DNA of 64,000 nt from positions 60,049 to 124,048 of the forward strand of contig JALNYH010000006.1 of the NCBI GenBank assembly GCA_023229945.1, given 5' to 3'. This document shows, piece by piece, positions 44,813 to 54,455 of this stretch. Position 1 is the first letter of the stretch. Each line of letters begins with the position of its first letter. This DNA comes from Arcobacteraceae bacterium. Lineage in GTDB: Bacteria; Campylobacterota; Campylobacteria; Campylobacterales; Arcobacteraceae. The notes under the pieces were generated by a model. The model made no database searches. It saw only the letters and a list, made by a program, of their open reading frames with translations, and was not told the origin of the DNA. The position numbers and the translations under genes are program-made.

Positions 44813-47041
44813 ATGTATATTAATAAAATATTTATTATTATTTTTTTGTTTTTGAGTAATTTATATGGCAATAGTTCATCTATTGATGCTATGGAATTGA
44901 TAAAAATAAAAAAACTTGTCGAAAAAGAAGAACAAATTGCAAAAGCATATAAAGATTATATCAGTCATAAAGCAAATGTAGCTACTTCAGTAGATGAGCT
45001 GATTTCAAGTGGATATTTGGATTCAGAATTTGACAAAATAAATCCTTTTACAGGACTCAACATAAAACTTGCGAGTGAAAATGAGGAATTGGAAGAAAAT
45101 TTACCAATTGAAATAAAATCAAAATCTTTTTTATATGACTACTATTATTCAAATGTCAATAGAAATCATACTAAAGCACCTTTGGGTAAACAAAGTAAAT
45201 TGATAGAGATTCCTTTGTCTTTGCATGAAAAATATTTTTTAAAGTATAAAGATATTATTACTACAGATTATGCTAATAAAAATGGGAAATATTATCTTGA
45301 TAATAATGGAATATTGCACTGGTATGATTCAAGTGGAAATTATAAATTTTCATTAGGAAATGATTTGATAATAGATAGTAGTGTGGAGATAATTGATACT
45401 GATGGCAATATTACTACAGAGTTTAAAAATCTGATAGGAGCAAAAGAGGCAACTTATGCAGGTCAAGTTATACTACATATTAAAGATGGTGTTGCCAAGG
45501 AATATATAAATTTAGGTGAAGAAGGTGGTATCGTCAAAATTGGTGAGTCATCTAGAGATATAGGGAAAACTATAGTCCAGTTTACTAGAAGATCAGGCGG
45601 TATTATAATCAATGGTGATATCTATACATGGGGCAACAATGCCAATAGAATAACATCAATTGACCTTGATAATTATACAAAAGAAAATAGTGGAGCAAGT
45701 AACAATAATAGATATCCAGTAATTACAGGTTTGGTAAGGGCTAGAGTAAAAACATACAATAATAGCATAGACAATCTCAACTATTATTCATCACCTTTAC
45801 GGCCGAAGTTTATAGATTTTTTTAGTACAGTTTATCATAGTACTTGTGGTGTTACAACAAAAGGTGAACTTTATTGTGGTGGAAGTACTGGGGCTGATTC
45901 TAGTGCATTATTTACAAATACTACAACTGAAAATAATAAAGAAGTTTTATATAGAAGTACCTATTTTGATGGAAGCAGTAATAAAAAAGCAACCAAAGTA
46001 TTTGCAAATAATCAGTTGTGGCTAATTCTTGGCAATACAAATACAGATTCAAATGGTGGTTACAGAGATGGGAAAATATACAGATGGGGAAGCGATTTTG
46101 CTGGATTTTCTGGTGTGAGTAGTAATCAAACTTGGAAATACAATAATACTGGCAATCCAACAGAGTTGGAAGTCAATTATAACAATAGCAAAGTATTGTT
46201 CAAAGATTTAACATATTTGCTTACTATTGGTTATAGAAAAATGGGAGCATTATCAAATGAAGGTGATGTTTGGATTTGGGGGCTAGATGACCATTATACA
46301 GAAAATTGTCATAAAATTATAAATGGTCAAAGTATTAATCTGTGTATTCCATATAGAGTTGATTCAACTATTGTTTTTAGTTCTTTAAAAGGTGGATTAC
46401 AAGGATTTGTAGCGAAAGGAAATGATGGTAATTATTATAAAATATTTCAAAAATGGGGAGCATTGCCAAAAGTAGAATCAATTACTGATATGATTAAATC
46501 TTATGATGGTGGTAGTGATAATAAATATATACAAGATGATGATGCTGATATATTAGCTGTGGACTTATCAAGTAGATTAAATGGCAGTTCTTTGATATTT
46601 GGAGAAGGAATAGTTTGGATTAATGGTAAAAATGAATTAAAAGGTGATTATTTTACAGCTGACAATAAAAATGATACTGTTTTCAAATCTGCTATCAAAA
46701 AAATAAAATGGAAAAATATAAAAGTAGTAGAAGATGAGAATGCTATGTGTGGTATTGATATATATAATCAAATGTATTGTTGGGGTGTAGTTTCTTTTTA
46801 TAGATCAGGTACTGATATTACAGCTAAAACTGGAAATACTTTTATGATACCAGTATTTAATACAAATTTATATGATTTGGATAAAGATTATTTGGTTACT
46901 GAAGGTGGACAAAATGGATATTTGACAAATATGACTTCTGGTGAGTGGGCGACAACAGACTCACAAGGCAATAGTGGGGTATTTTTTATGAAATATCCTA
47001 CTTATATAGGAGGGTTTAATTATGAATTTACATTTAAATAA
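44813..47041 (+). CDS. Secreted RCC1-like propeller protein (second)
   Basis: 742 residues; signal peptide about 1-19. The shared module is at about 25-120 (VEKEEQIAKAYKDYI, YLDSEF, NRNHTKA). RCC1-like blades are NGDIYTWGNN near 267, KGELYCGGS near 349, DGKIYRWGSDFAG near 419, EGDVWIWGLDD near 483 and NQMYCWG near 652. It ends KYPTYIGGFNYEF like the 961-residue paralogue but lacks its beta-sandwich insert. It starts 3 bases after the PilO-like gene, which embeds it in the machinery operon, so it is probably a functional part or substrate of the apparatus. Confidence 0.75.
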   Translation: MYINKIFIIIFLFLSNLYGNSSSIDAMELIKIKKLVEKEEQIAKAYKDYISHKANVATSVDELISSGYLDSEFDKINPFTGLNIKLASENEELEENLPIEIKSKSFLYDYYYSNVNRNHTKAPLGKQSKLIEIPLSLHEKYFLKYKDIITTDYANKNGKYYLDNNGILHWYDSSGNYKFSLGNDLIIDSSVEIIDTDGNITTEFKNLIGAKEATYAGQVILHIKDGVAKEYINLGEEGGIVKIGESSRDIGKTIVQFTRRSGGIIINGDIYTWGNNANRITSIDLDNYTKENSGASNNNRYPVITGLVRARVKTYNNSIDNLNYYSSPLRPKFIDFFSTVYHSTCGVTTKGELYCGGSTGADSSALFTNTTTENNKEVLYRSTYFDGSSNKKATKVFANNQLWLILGNTNTDSNGGYRDGKIYRWGSDFAGFSGVSSNQTWKYNNTGNPTELEVNYNNSKVLFKDLTYLLTIGYRKMGALSNEGDVWIWGLDDHYTENCHKIINGQSINLCIPYRVDSTIVFSSLKGGLQGFVAKGNDGNYYKIFQKWGALPKVESITDMIKSYDGGSDNKYIQDDDADILAVDLSSRLNGSSLIFGEGIVWINGKNELKGDYFTADNKNDTVFKSAIKKIKWKNIKVVEDENAMCGIDIYNQMYCWGVVSFYRSGTDITAKTGNTFMIPVFNTNLYDLDKDYLVTEGGQNGYLTNMTSGEWATTDSQGNSGVFFMKYPTYIGGFNYEFTFK

Positions 47042-47051
47042 AAGGAAAAAT

Positions 47052-48080
47052 ATGACGGAACAAAGTGAAATCCTGTTTTCAGGTAAAAAAATAGTATCAA
47101 TAGTATTGTGTTTATTTATAGGGTTAAACTTATATGCTGATGAGAAACTTGATGCTTTGGAATTACAATCAAAAGAGTTTTTTAAAGCTATAACTGGACT
47201 AGAACAAGATTATATTCAAGAACAAATGAATACTATACAAACTAAAGGTGGTGTACAACAACCATCAACAACTTATGTACAACAACCTCAAGAAACAACT
47301 CCTCAATTATCTGTAGAAGAATATTCAAAAAATACTTTCAACCACGAAAATGAGATAGCAAGAATCAAAACAGATTTTACTAGAACTACTAAGCTAAAAG
47401 ATTTGAAAATAAGAAGTATGTATTCATTTAATGGAAAAGATTATGCTGTACTTTATCTTGATGATTCAACATCATCAAGTACAACAAAAAGTATTGATGA
47501 AATGTCTTTGGGTATAGATGGAAGATATAAAGTGGGTGATTATATTTTGAGTCATAAAATTGTATCTATCAATACTAGAACAAAAATAATAGAATTAACT
47601 AAAGATATAGATGATGAAAATTGGTATTCAATATATATCAATAATCATGGTGTTTTTGTAAGTGACTTAAAAAAAAGAACAAAACCTAAAGAAGAAAAAA
47701 AAGTCGCACAAGTAAAAGAAGAAATTAAAAAAAATGAAATCATCAAAGAAGATACTCAGCTAGATAAGAGTGAGATGATACAAGAAGCATTTAAAGATAT
47801 AAAGATTAAAGACAATATTAATGCAAATGCAAAAGATTGTCGATATACTGTAAATATCAGCGGTGGATTAAATGTAAGAAATACAAACAATTCAGATGGA
47901 ATCATATTAAGAGTTCTTCGAAATCAAGATGAGTTTATTGCAAAACAAAAAGATGGGGATTGGATAGAAATTGACACTATATACAAAAAAGAATCAGGTG
48001 ATGTTATGGTAGTCAAAAACGATAGTAATTGGGTTAATATTTATAAAGATAATATCATATCAAATTGTACAGCTGATTAA
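47052..48080 (+). CDS. GspC/PilP-like protein with C-terminal SH3-like domain
   Basis: 342 residues from the ATG with AAAAGGAAAAAT upstream; an ATG 30 bases earlier lies within the previous gene. A TM or signal near 15-32 leads to a Gln-rich linker. A beta domain follows (about 120-205; DGRYKVGDYILSHKIVSI), reminiscent of the GspC homology region and PilP, which bind secretins. A Lys/Glu-rich linker then leads to an SH3-like domain (about 265-340, GGLNVRNTNNSDG) of the kind that binds peptidoglycan or peptides. It likely bridges inner membrane, wall and secretin. PilP-like identity is tentative. Confidence 0.6.
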   Translation: MTEQSEILFSGKKIVSIVLCLFIGLNLYADEKLDALELQSKEFFKAITGLEQDYIQEQMNTIQTKGGVQQPSTTYVQQPQETTPQLSVEEYSKNTFNHENEIARIKTDFTRTTKLKDLKIRSMYSFNGKDYAVLYLDDSTSSSTTKSIDEMSLGIDGRYKVGDYILSHKIVSINTRTKIIELTKDIDDENWYSIYINNHGVFVSDLKKRTKPKEEKKVAQVKEEIKKNEIIKEDTQLDKSEMIQEAFKDIKIKDNINANAKDCRYTVNISGGLNVRNTNNSDGIILRVLRNQDEFIAKQKDGDWIEIDTIYKKESGDVMVVKNDSNWVNIYKDNIISNCTAD

Positions 48081-48097
48081 ATAAAAAAGGGGAAATA

Positions 48098-49165
48098 GTG
48101 GTTAAAAATGATTGTTATAACATGATTGATGATTCACTTGAAATTGTAGCACAACATACTGATACAATAATATCAAATTATAGTAAATTTTTTAATATTG
48201 CTGAAGTCTTCTCTAGTGATGAAAGAGGTAAAATTAAACTAAATAGAAATGTATTCAATAATGTACATTTATTAGTAGAAAAAGATATAAAAGCTATTAA
48301 TTTAGAGTTAAATAAAGTTTTAGATACTATTAAAGAAAATTTAGCTAGTTTATTTAGTAATCTTTCAGATATCAAATATATAGATTGGAAGAATTTAATA
48401 TTTGATGATGAGTTATGTATACAAGAGTTTCATAAGGATTTAGGGAAACAAACATTTTCCCAAGCAAAAAAAAGAGAACAAGAAAAAGAACTTGTAAACT
48501 TTATATATTGTAAAAATAGGATGTTTACTTTACAATACTTGGTAACATTGTTTGATACTTCAATTTTAGATAATACTATAAATAAATTAACTACTGAAGA
48601 TTTGATAAATAGTACTTTGATTTTTGGAATTATAGATTCGTATGGTTTACAACTACAAAAGTTATTACAGTTTGAAAGTGAAATTAGAAAAAAAGAAACC
48701 TTAAACAATATAGATCCCAACTTACACAATTTAAATGATATATTAGAACTTCTAAAACGAAGATATGAAGATTATACATACAATAATATACGGTATAAAA
48801 TTTCATATGATTATAATAATACTATAACACCAAAAGATTTGAAAAATATAGATGTAAGTTATCTTGAACATTTGATATATACATTAAGTGAACAATCTTG
48901 TTTGGATATAGTAAAAAAAGAGTTAAAAAAAGGAAAAATTACAAAAACAATTAGCTTAGATATTGTAAAAGTAAAAAATAGAGTCAATATTGTTGTTGTA
49001 AATAGTGGATTTGATACCAAAGATATAAGTAGCTTCTATACTATGGGTAATATTGAAAATAAGTTTATACTTAATGCTAGTAATATTGCCAAACTCTTAA
49101 AAACAAAAATTGATATAACCCCTATAGATAATGAAGGTATGAAATATTCTTTATCTCTTGCTTAA
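48098..49165 (+). CDS. Degenerate histidine-kinase-like (GHKL) protein
   Basis: 355 residues, no signal peptide or TM. The N-terminal two thirds are helical, with no recognisable phospho-acceptor His box. The C-terminal about 100 residues look like a worn HATPase fold: VNIVVVNSGFDTKDI, then NKFILNASNIAKLL, then MKYSLSLA, which parallel the N, G1 and G2 regions, but the Gly-rich lid is lost. ATP binding is doubtful. The start is GTG with AAAAGGGG at good spacing. It closes the pilus-like locus and may be a regulator of it. The family is not recognised with confidence. Confidence 0.55.
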   Translation: MVKNDCYNMIDDSLEIVAQHTDTIISNYSKFFNIAEVFSSDERGKIKLNRNVFNNVHLLVEKDIKAINLELNKVLDTIKENLASLFSNLSDIKYIDWKNLIFDDELCIQEFHKDLGKQTFSQAKKREQEKELVNFIYCKNRMFTLQYLVTLFDTSILDNTINKLTTEDLINSTLIFGIIDSYGLQLQKLLQFESEIRKKETLNNIDPNLHNLNDILELLKRRYEDYTYNNIRYKISYDYNNTITPKDLKNIDVSYLEHLIYTLSEQSCLDIVKKELKKGKITKTISLDIVKVKNRVNIVVVNSGFDTKDISSFYTMGNIENKFILNASNIAKLLKTKIDITPIDNEGMKYSLSLA

Positions 49166-49171
49166 GAACAA

Positions 49172-49191
49172 AGGGTAAGTAACCTTGCCCT
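49172..49191 (+). terminator. Weak hairpin at end of pilus-like locus
   Basis: AGGGTAAG and CTTGCCCT (one G-T pair) surround TAAC, 7 bases after the stop. There is no strong T run, so termination may be partial. Confidence 0.5.
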
Positions 49192-49269
49192 AACTACAAA
49201 TAAATTTTTAATCCAAATAATCTAACAATTGCATAATATGAGTTTAAATAAAGAATAATTCTTTTTCTA

Positions 49270-49285
49270 TGGAACACCATTTGCA
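49270..49285 (+). promoter_or_regulatory. Sigma-54 promoter of nifH
   Basis: TGGAACACCATTTGCA matches the -24/-12 consensus TGGCAC-N5-TTGC with one change, and GG and GC are exactly 10 bases apart. Transcription should start near 49297, giving a leader of about 27 bases with the AAAGGAG ribosome site before nifH. No TGT-N10-ACA NifA site was seen in the 100 bases upstream, so the activator site is either further away or of a different type. Confidence 0.82.
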
Positions 49286-49299
49286 ATACTCTTTTGTGA

Positions 49300-50238
<939 letters not shown>

Positions 50239-50248
50239 TTAAGAAGTT

Positions 50249-50352
50249 GCTGAGGTACTGAGAGACTGAGGTACTGAGCAAGAATAAGAGAAGAAAAGAA
50301 AAATATAAAATTCAAAAAACTTAGTTACTAAGTACCTCATTGACTTAGTAGC
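50249..50352. repeat. Inverted repeat block downstream of nifH
   Basis: Two GCTGAGGTACTGAG-type units, a purine-rich spacer, then CTTAGTTACTAAGTACCTCA-type complements. The unit is the same as in the metY-cysK gap (1151-1225). It could form a stem that shields the nifH transcript and lowers read-through to nifDK. Confidence 0.75.
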
Positions 50353-50372
50353 TCTAAAACAAGGAGAAAAAG

Positions 50373-50738
50373 ATGTTTGTATGTGGATACCACTTTCCTG
50401 CTAGTATGGGAAATGATGTAAGTTTTGATAAAGTTGTAGAAAAAGTAACTGAAGGTGCTGGTGATTTATCAGGAATCAGCGGTGTTGTTGTGACAGGTGA
50501 GACTCCAAAGGGTGAAATCGTTGAGAGCTTTACAGTAGCTCCAGGGACATTTATGTTTACTGCACTTGTAGATTATTATAAAAAATCAGATGTTCCAGAA
50601 AAAGATGGTTTCAAAATGATTTATTATACAAATAAATATCAAATTAGTGAAGTATCAAAAACTATAGATGGTGATGTTACAAAACCATTATGTAGAAAAT
50701 TTGATGATATGAATCTATACAGAATCAAAGTAGCGTAA
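50373..50738 (+). CDS. Unassigned nif-cluster protein between nifH and nifD
   Basis: 121 residues, soluble, single domain. It starts MFVCGYHFPASMG, then a helix (FDKVVEKVTEGAG), a strand-rich centre (GVVVTGETPKGEIVESF) and a C-terminal KPLCRKFDDMNLYRIKV. Two Cys (4 and near 107) are far apart. AAGGAGAAAAAG gives a strong ribosome site. It lies where nifD normally follows nifH, so it is probably co-expressed with nitrogenase. I do not recognise a family; NifX/NafY-type cofactor carriers have similar size, but no supporting motif is seen. Confidence 0.7.
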   Translation: MFVCGYHFPASMGNDVSFDKVVEKVTEGAGDLSGISGVVVTGETPKGEIVESFTVAPGTFMFTALVDYYKKSDVPEKDGFKMIYYTNKYQISEVSKTIDGDVTKPLCRKFDDMNLYRIKVA

Positions 50739-50828
50739 CAATTATCTACAAAATTGAATTTTTGTTGAAATTGAGTAATGGCGAGAAGTAATTCTCATTG
50801 TGATAAGGGCTTAAAAAGGAGTAAACAG

Positions 50829-52292
50829 ATGAATCCAAATTTAGAAAGCTTACAAAAAGAGGTAATACAAGAAGTTCTTGATAGTTACCCAGAGAAATTG
50901 AAAAAAAACAGAGCAAAACACTTAGGTGTTGACTCTCCAGAAACAGGTAAAGGTGCTTGTAGTACTACAAGAAGTAATAAACAAACAGTACCAGGCGTTA
51001 TGAGCCAAAGAGGTTGTGCGTATGCAGGATCAAAAGGTGTTGTTTGGGGTCCGATTAAAGATATGATTCATATTAGTCATGGACCAATAGGATGTGGACA
51101 ATATTCTCGTGCTGGAAGAAGAAACTATTATATAGGAACAACAGGTGTTGATACATTTGTTACTATGAACTTTTCGACAGATTTTTCAGAAAAAGATATC
51201 GTTTTTGGTGGAGATAAAAAACTAAAAACTGCTTTAGAAGAAATTGATACATTATTTCCATTACACAATGGTATAAGTATCCAAAGTGAATGTCCAATCG
51301 GTTTGATTGGTGATGATATTCAAGCAGTTGCTAAAAAACATAATCTTGAAACTGGTGAACCAGTAATTCCTGTATCGTGTGAAGGTTTCCGTGGGGTTTC
51401 TCAATCACTTGGTCACCACTTAGCAAATGATGTTATTAGAGATTATGTATTTAGTGACAATTCATATAAAAAAGATTTTGAATCAACTCCTTATGATGTA
51501 GCAATCATAGGTGATTATAATATCGGTGGAGATGCTTGGAGTTCAAGAATTTTGCTAGAAGAAATGGGTCTTCGTGTAATAGCTCAATGGTCAGGAGATG
51601 CAAGTTATAAAGAAATGGCAATAGCTCCAAAAGCAAAATTAAATTTATTACATTGCTATAGATCAATGAACTACATAGCAAGACATATGGAACAAGAATA
51701 CAATATTCCATGGATTGAATACAATTTCTTTGGACCAAGTAAAACAACTGAAAGCTTAAGAAAAATTGCAGCTCAATTTGATGAGAGTGTTCAGGCTAAA
51801 TGTGAGCTAGTTATAGCAAAATATCAGCCAATGATAGATCAAGTTATAGCAAAATATAGACCAAGACTTGAGGGTAAAAAAGTAATGTTATATGTTGGAG
51901 GTCTTAGACCAAGACATGTTATCGGTGCTTATGAAGACTTAGGTATGGAAATAATCGGAACTGGTTATGAGTTCGCTCATGGTGATGATTATCAAAGAAC
52001 AAAAGAAGATTTAGGTAGAAGTACACTTATTTATGATGATGTAAATGAATATGAGCTTGAAGCTTTTGTTAAAAAATTACAACCAGACCTTGTGGCTAGT
52101 GGTGTAAAAGAGAAATATGTATTCCAAAAAATGGGCTTACCATTTAGACAAATGCACTCTTGGGATTATAGTGGTCCTTATCATGGATATGATGCTTTTG
52201 CAATTTTCGCAAAAGATATGGATTTGGCTTTAACTTCTCCTGTATGGGCTCATAGTAAAGCTCCATGGGAAAAAACAGCAGAGGCGGTGTAA
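50829..52292 (+). CDS. nifD: Nitrogenase MoFe protein alpha chain
   Basis: Carries FeMo-co and half the P-cluster. Counting from the ATG at 50829 (AAAAAGGAG upstream), the P-cluster cysteines are C63, C89 and C155, and the FeMo-co ligands are C276 (LHCYRSMNY) and H443 (QMHSWDYSG), each exactly one more than in Azotobacter. This supports that start over the in-frame ATG 17 codons upstream. At 487 residues it is of normal length. The stop is 1 base before the nifK ATG, so the chains are translated together. All residues for a Mo-dependent enzyme are present. Confidence 0.97.
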   Translation: MNPNLESLQKEVIQEVLDSYPEKLKKNRAKHLGVDSPETGKGACSTTRSNKQTVPGVMSQRGCAYAGSKGVVWGPIKDMIHISHGPIGCGQYSRAGRRNYYIGTTGVDTFVTMNFSTDFSEKDIVFGGDKKLKTALEEIDTLFPLHNGISIQSECPIGLIGDDIQAVAKKHNLETGEPVIPVSCEGFRGVSQSLGHHLANDVIRDYVFSDNSYKKDFESTPYDVAIIGDYNIGGDAWSSRILLEEMGLRVIAQWSGDASYKEMAIAPKAKLNLLHCYRSMNYIARHMEQEYNIPWIEYNFFGPSKTTESLRKIAAQFDESVQAKCELVIAKYQPMIDQVIAKYRPRLEGKKVMLYVGGLRPRHVIGAYEDLGMEIIGTGYEFAHGDDYQRTKEDLGRSTLIYDDVNEYELEAFVKKLQPDLVASGVKEKYVFQKMGLPFRQMHSWDYSGPYHGYDAFAIFAKDMDLALTSPVWAHSKAPWEKTAEAV

Positions 52293-52293
52293 T

Positions 52294-53841
52294 ATGCAAA
52301 ATGTAGAACAAATAGTAAACGGACAAAAACTGTTTCAAAAACCAGAATATCAAGAAGTTTTAGCTAACAAAAAACAATTTGAAAGCTCTGAAGGGTCTGT
52401 AAATCCAGCAAAAGTTGCTGAGACTGCAGAGTGGATGAAAGGCTGGGATTATAGAGAAAAAAATCTAGCAAGGGAAGCTATCACAGTAAATCCTGCAAAA
52501 GCTTGTCAACCATTAGGTGCTGTTATGGCTGCTCTTGGCTTTGAAAACACTATGCCTTATGTTCATGGAAGTCATGGGTGTGTTGCTTACTTTAGAAGTT
52601 ATTTTACAAGACACTTCAAAGAACCAACTCCTTGTGTATCTGATAGTATGAGTGAAAGTGCAGCGGTTTTTGGTGGACTTTCTAATATGAAAGAGGGACT
52701 ACTAAACTGTAAAACTATGTACAAACCTGATATGATAGCAGTAAGTACAACTTGTATGGCTGAGGTTATCGGTGATGACTTACATGCGTTTACAATAGGA
52801 GCTAGAACTGAAGCTGCAGGTGCTTTGGATGATACACTTATCCCATCAGCACATACTCCATCATTTGTAGGTAGCCATATAACTGGTTATGACAATATGA
52901 TGAGAAGTATTTTGGAGCAAACTGTACCAGAAAATACTGAGAGAGTTGAAGATTCTGAGAGAATCAACATTATCCCAGGATTTGAACCATATATCGGATC
53001 TTTGAGAGAAGTGAAAAAAATAGCTTCAATGTTTGGCGATAAAATAGTAATGATAGGCGACCATGCAGACCAATGGGATACACCAGCTGGTGAATACCAA
53101 ATGTTTAGTGGCGGGACAAGTCTTGAGGATCTTAAAACTTCAAGAAATGCAGTTTCAACTATTAGTTTACAAAAATATTCAACTATAAACACAGGTAAAT
53201 TGCTAAAAAATATCTGGAAACAAAAATATCTTACACTTAACCCAATAGGTTTGAGCGGTACAGATGCTTTTGTAATGGCTTTAAGTGAATTAACTGGAAA
53301 AGAAGTTCCAGCTGAACTTAAAATCCAAAGAGGAAGATTAGTAGATGCAATGCAAGATAGCTATCCGTATATGCACGGTAAAAAATTCGCTATCTGGGGA
53401 GACCCTGATTTCTTACTAGGATTGGTTTCGTTCTTAGTTGAAATGGGTGCAGAGCCTACGCATATACTTTGCCACAATGCTCCAAAAAAAGGTTGGGGGG
53501 ATGATATGAAAGCAATCCTTGCTAAATCTCCAGCTGCTGCATCTTGCCAAATCTGGGCAGGAAAAGACCTTTGGGCACTAAGAAGTATATTATTTACAGA
53601 ACCAGTTGATTTTATGATTGGAAATGTGTATGGTAAAGAATTATATCGTGATACTGGAATACCTCTTATTAGAATAGGTTTCCCAATATTCGATAGACAC
53701 CATTTACATAGATACTCTATCAGTGGATATGAGGGTGCATTAAATCTTCTAACATGGATTACAAATGCAGTTCTTGATCAACTTGATGAAGAAACAAAAC
53801 ACATAGCACAAACTGACTACTTCTTTGATTGTGTTAGATAA
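52294..53841 (+). CDS. nifK: Nitrogenase MoFe protein beta chain
   Basis: 515 residues. The P-cluster cysteines are C71 (ACQPLGAV), C96 (GSHGCVAYF) and C154 (STTCMAEVIGDD), each one more than in Azotobacter NifK. The region AHTPSFVGSH contains the serine near the P-cluster. It pairs with NifD as an alpha2beta2 tetramer. A terminator follows; nifE, nifN and nifX are not in the window, so cofactor-scaffold genes must be elsewhere. Confidence 0.97.
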   Translation: MQNVEQIVNGQKLFQKPEYQEVLANKKQFESSEGSVNPAKVAETAEWMKGWDYREKNLAREAITVNPAKACQPLGAVMAALGFENTMPYVHGSHGCVAYFRSYFTRHFKEPTPCVSDSMSESAAVFGGLSNMKEGLLNCKTMYKPDMIAVSTTCMAEVIGDDLHAFTIGARTEAAGALDDTLIPSAHTPSFVGSHITGYDNMMRSILEQTVPENTERVEDSERINIIPGFEPYIGSLREVKKIASMFGDKIVMIGDHADQWDTPAGEYQMFSGGTSLEDLKTSRNAVSTISLQKYSTINTGKLLKNIWKQKYLTLNPIGLSGTDAFVMALSELTGKEVPAELKIQRGRLVDAMQDSYPYMHGKKFAIWGDPDFLLGLVSFLVEMGAEPTHILCHNAPKKGWGDDMKAILAKSPAAASCQIWAGKDLWALRSILFTEPVDFMIGNVYGKELYRDTGIPLIRIGFPIFDRHHLHRYSISGYEGALNLLTWITNAVLDQLDEETKHIAQTDYFFDCVR

Positions 53842-53866
53842 GCTCTAATACGATTCTTCTTACGGG

Positions 53867-53886
53867 AAAAGGCTTTTTTGCCTTTT
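53867..53886 (+). terminator. Rho-independent terminator after nifK
   Basis: AAAAGGC and GCCTTTT form a 7-bp stem around TTTTTT, 25 bases after the stop, followed by CTTTG. As the stem is symmetric it could also act on the convergent antitoxin transcript. Confidence 0.8.
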
Positions 53887-53902
53887 CTTTGTTTGCATTA
53901 TT

Positions 53903-54187
53903 TCAAACCATCTCCATAAGAACTTCAGGGTGATTGTTTGCCACATTTAAAAGCACTTTTGCAGGACCTTCTGGCTGTCGTCTGCCTTGCTCCCAATTTC
54001 TTAGTGTATGTACACTGATATTCATAAGTGTTGCAAATTGCTCTTGTGAAAGGGACATTTTTGTTCTTATTTCCTTTGGGCTTGGCTCTTCAATATAAAA
54101 TTTTCTACTAGGTTTGGCTTGACCTTTCATAATCTTTTTTGCTTCTTTTATACTTTCTACCAATTCATTAAACATTTGTTTTTCCAT
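53903..54187 (-). CDS. Xre-type antitoxin (HigA-like), orphan
   Basis: 94 residues. The helix-turn-helix LSQEQFATLMNISVHTLRNWEQG is near 47-69, with the typical QGRRQPEGPA after it. The order (toxin first, then this type of regulator) matches HigB/RelE-HigA modules. The upstream partner is only a 32-residue remnant ending 1 base before this start, so this is an antitoxin without a working cognate toxin here. A palindrome at 54313-54327 is a likely operator. Confidence 0.85.
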   Translation of the reverse strand: MEKQMFNELVESIKEAKKIMKGQAKPSRKFYIEEPSPKEIRTKMSLSQEQFATLMNISVHTLRNWEQGRRQPEGPAKVLLNVANNHPEVLMEMV

Positions 54188-54188
54188 T

Positions 54189-54287
54189 TTATTCCCCCTT
54201 AATCAAACTTTTCAATATAGATAGCTCCTCATCACTTAGCAACTCGGTTATATATTTTGTATAAATTGTAGTTTCTATAATTTCCAT
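54189..54287 (-). pseudogene. Truncated HigB/RelE-type toxin remnant
   Basis: An ATG at 54287 opens a 32-codon ORF reading MEIIETTIYTKYITELL then SDEELSILKSLIKGE and stop. This matches the N-terminus of HigB/RelE-family toxins (xETxxFTKxIxxLLSDEE), which are normally about 105-115 residues. The catalytic RNase region is absent. The AAGGGGG before the stop serves as the ribosome site of the antitoxin, so an internal deletion has joined the toxin start to the toxin-antitoxin junction while keeping antitoxin expression. Confidence 0.75.
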
Positions 54288-54312
54288 TATGATTATACCT
54301 TTTTAAATATTA

Positions 54313-54327
54313 TAAGTCAATGACTTA
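54313..54327. promoter_or_regulatory. Palindromic operator candidate for the Xre antitoxin
   Basis: TAAGTCAATGACTTA has perfect 7-bp arms around A and lies 26 bases upstream of the toxin-remnant start on the minus strand. Autoregulation at such palindromes is normal for this antitoxin class. Confidence 0.55.
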
Positions 54328-54345
54328 CATAGTCTTTGTTAAATG

Positions 54346-54435
54346 TATATTATCATTATTTTATAGTAATCTAAAAAAATATTACATATTGCAATATTTT
54401 TAAGTGTAAAGCTATTTTTGTGTTAAAGTTTTGAA
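54346..54435. repeat. 90-bp upstream repeat, copy 1
   Basis: Nearly identical (one difference seen) to 55459-55548. It contains an inverted repeat AAAATATT and AATATTTT at 54376-54400 and ends just before the ribosome site of the following gene, so it is a duplicated promoter or operator. Confidence 0.9.
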
Positions 54436-54455
54436 ATTCTATATAAGGTCATACA

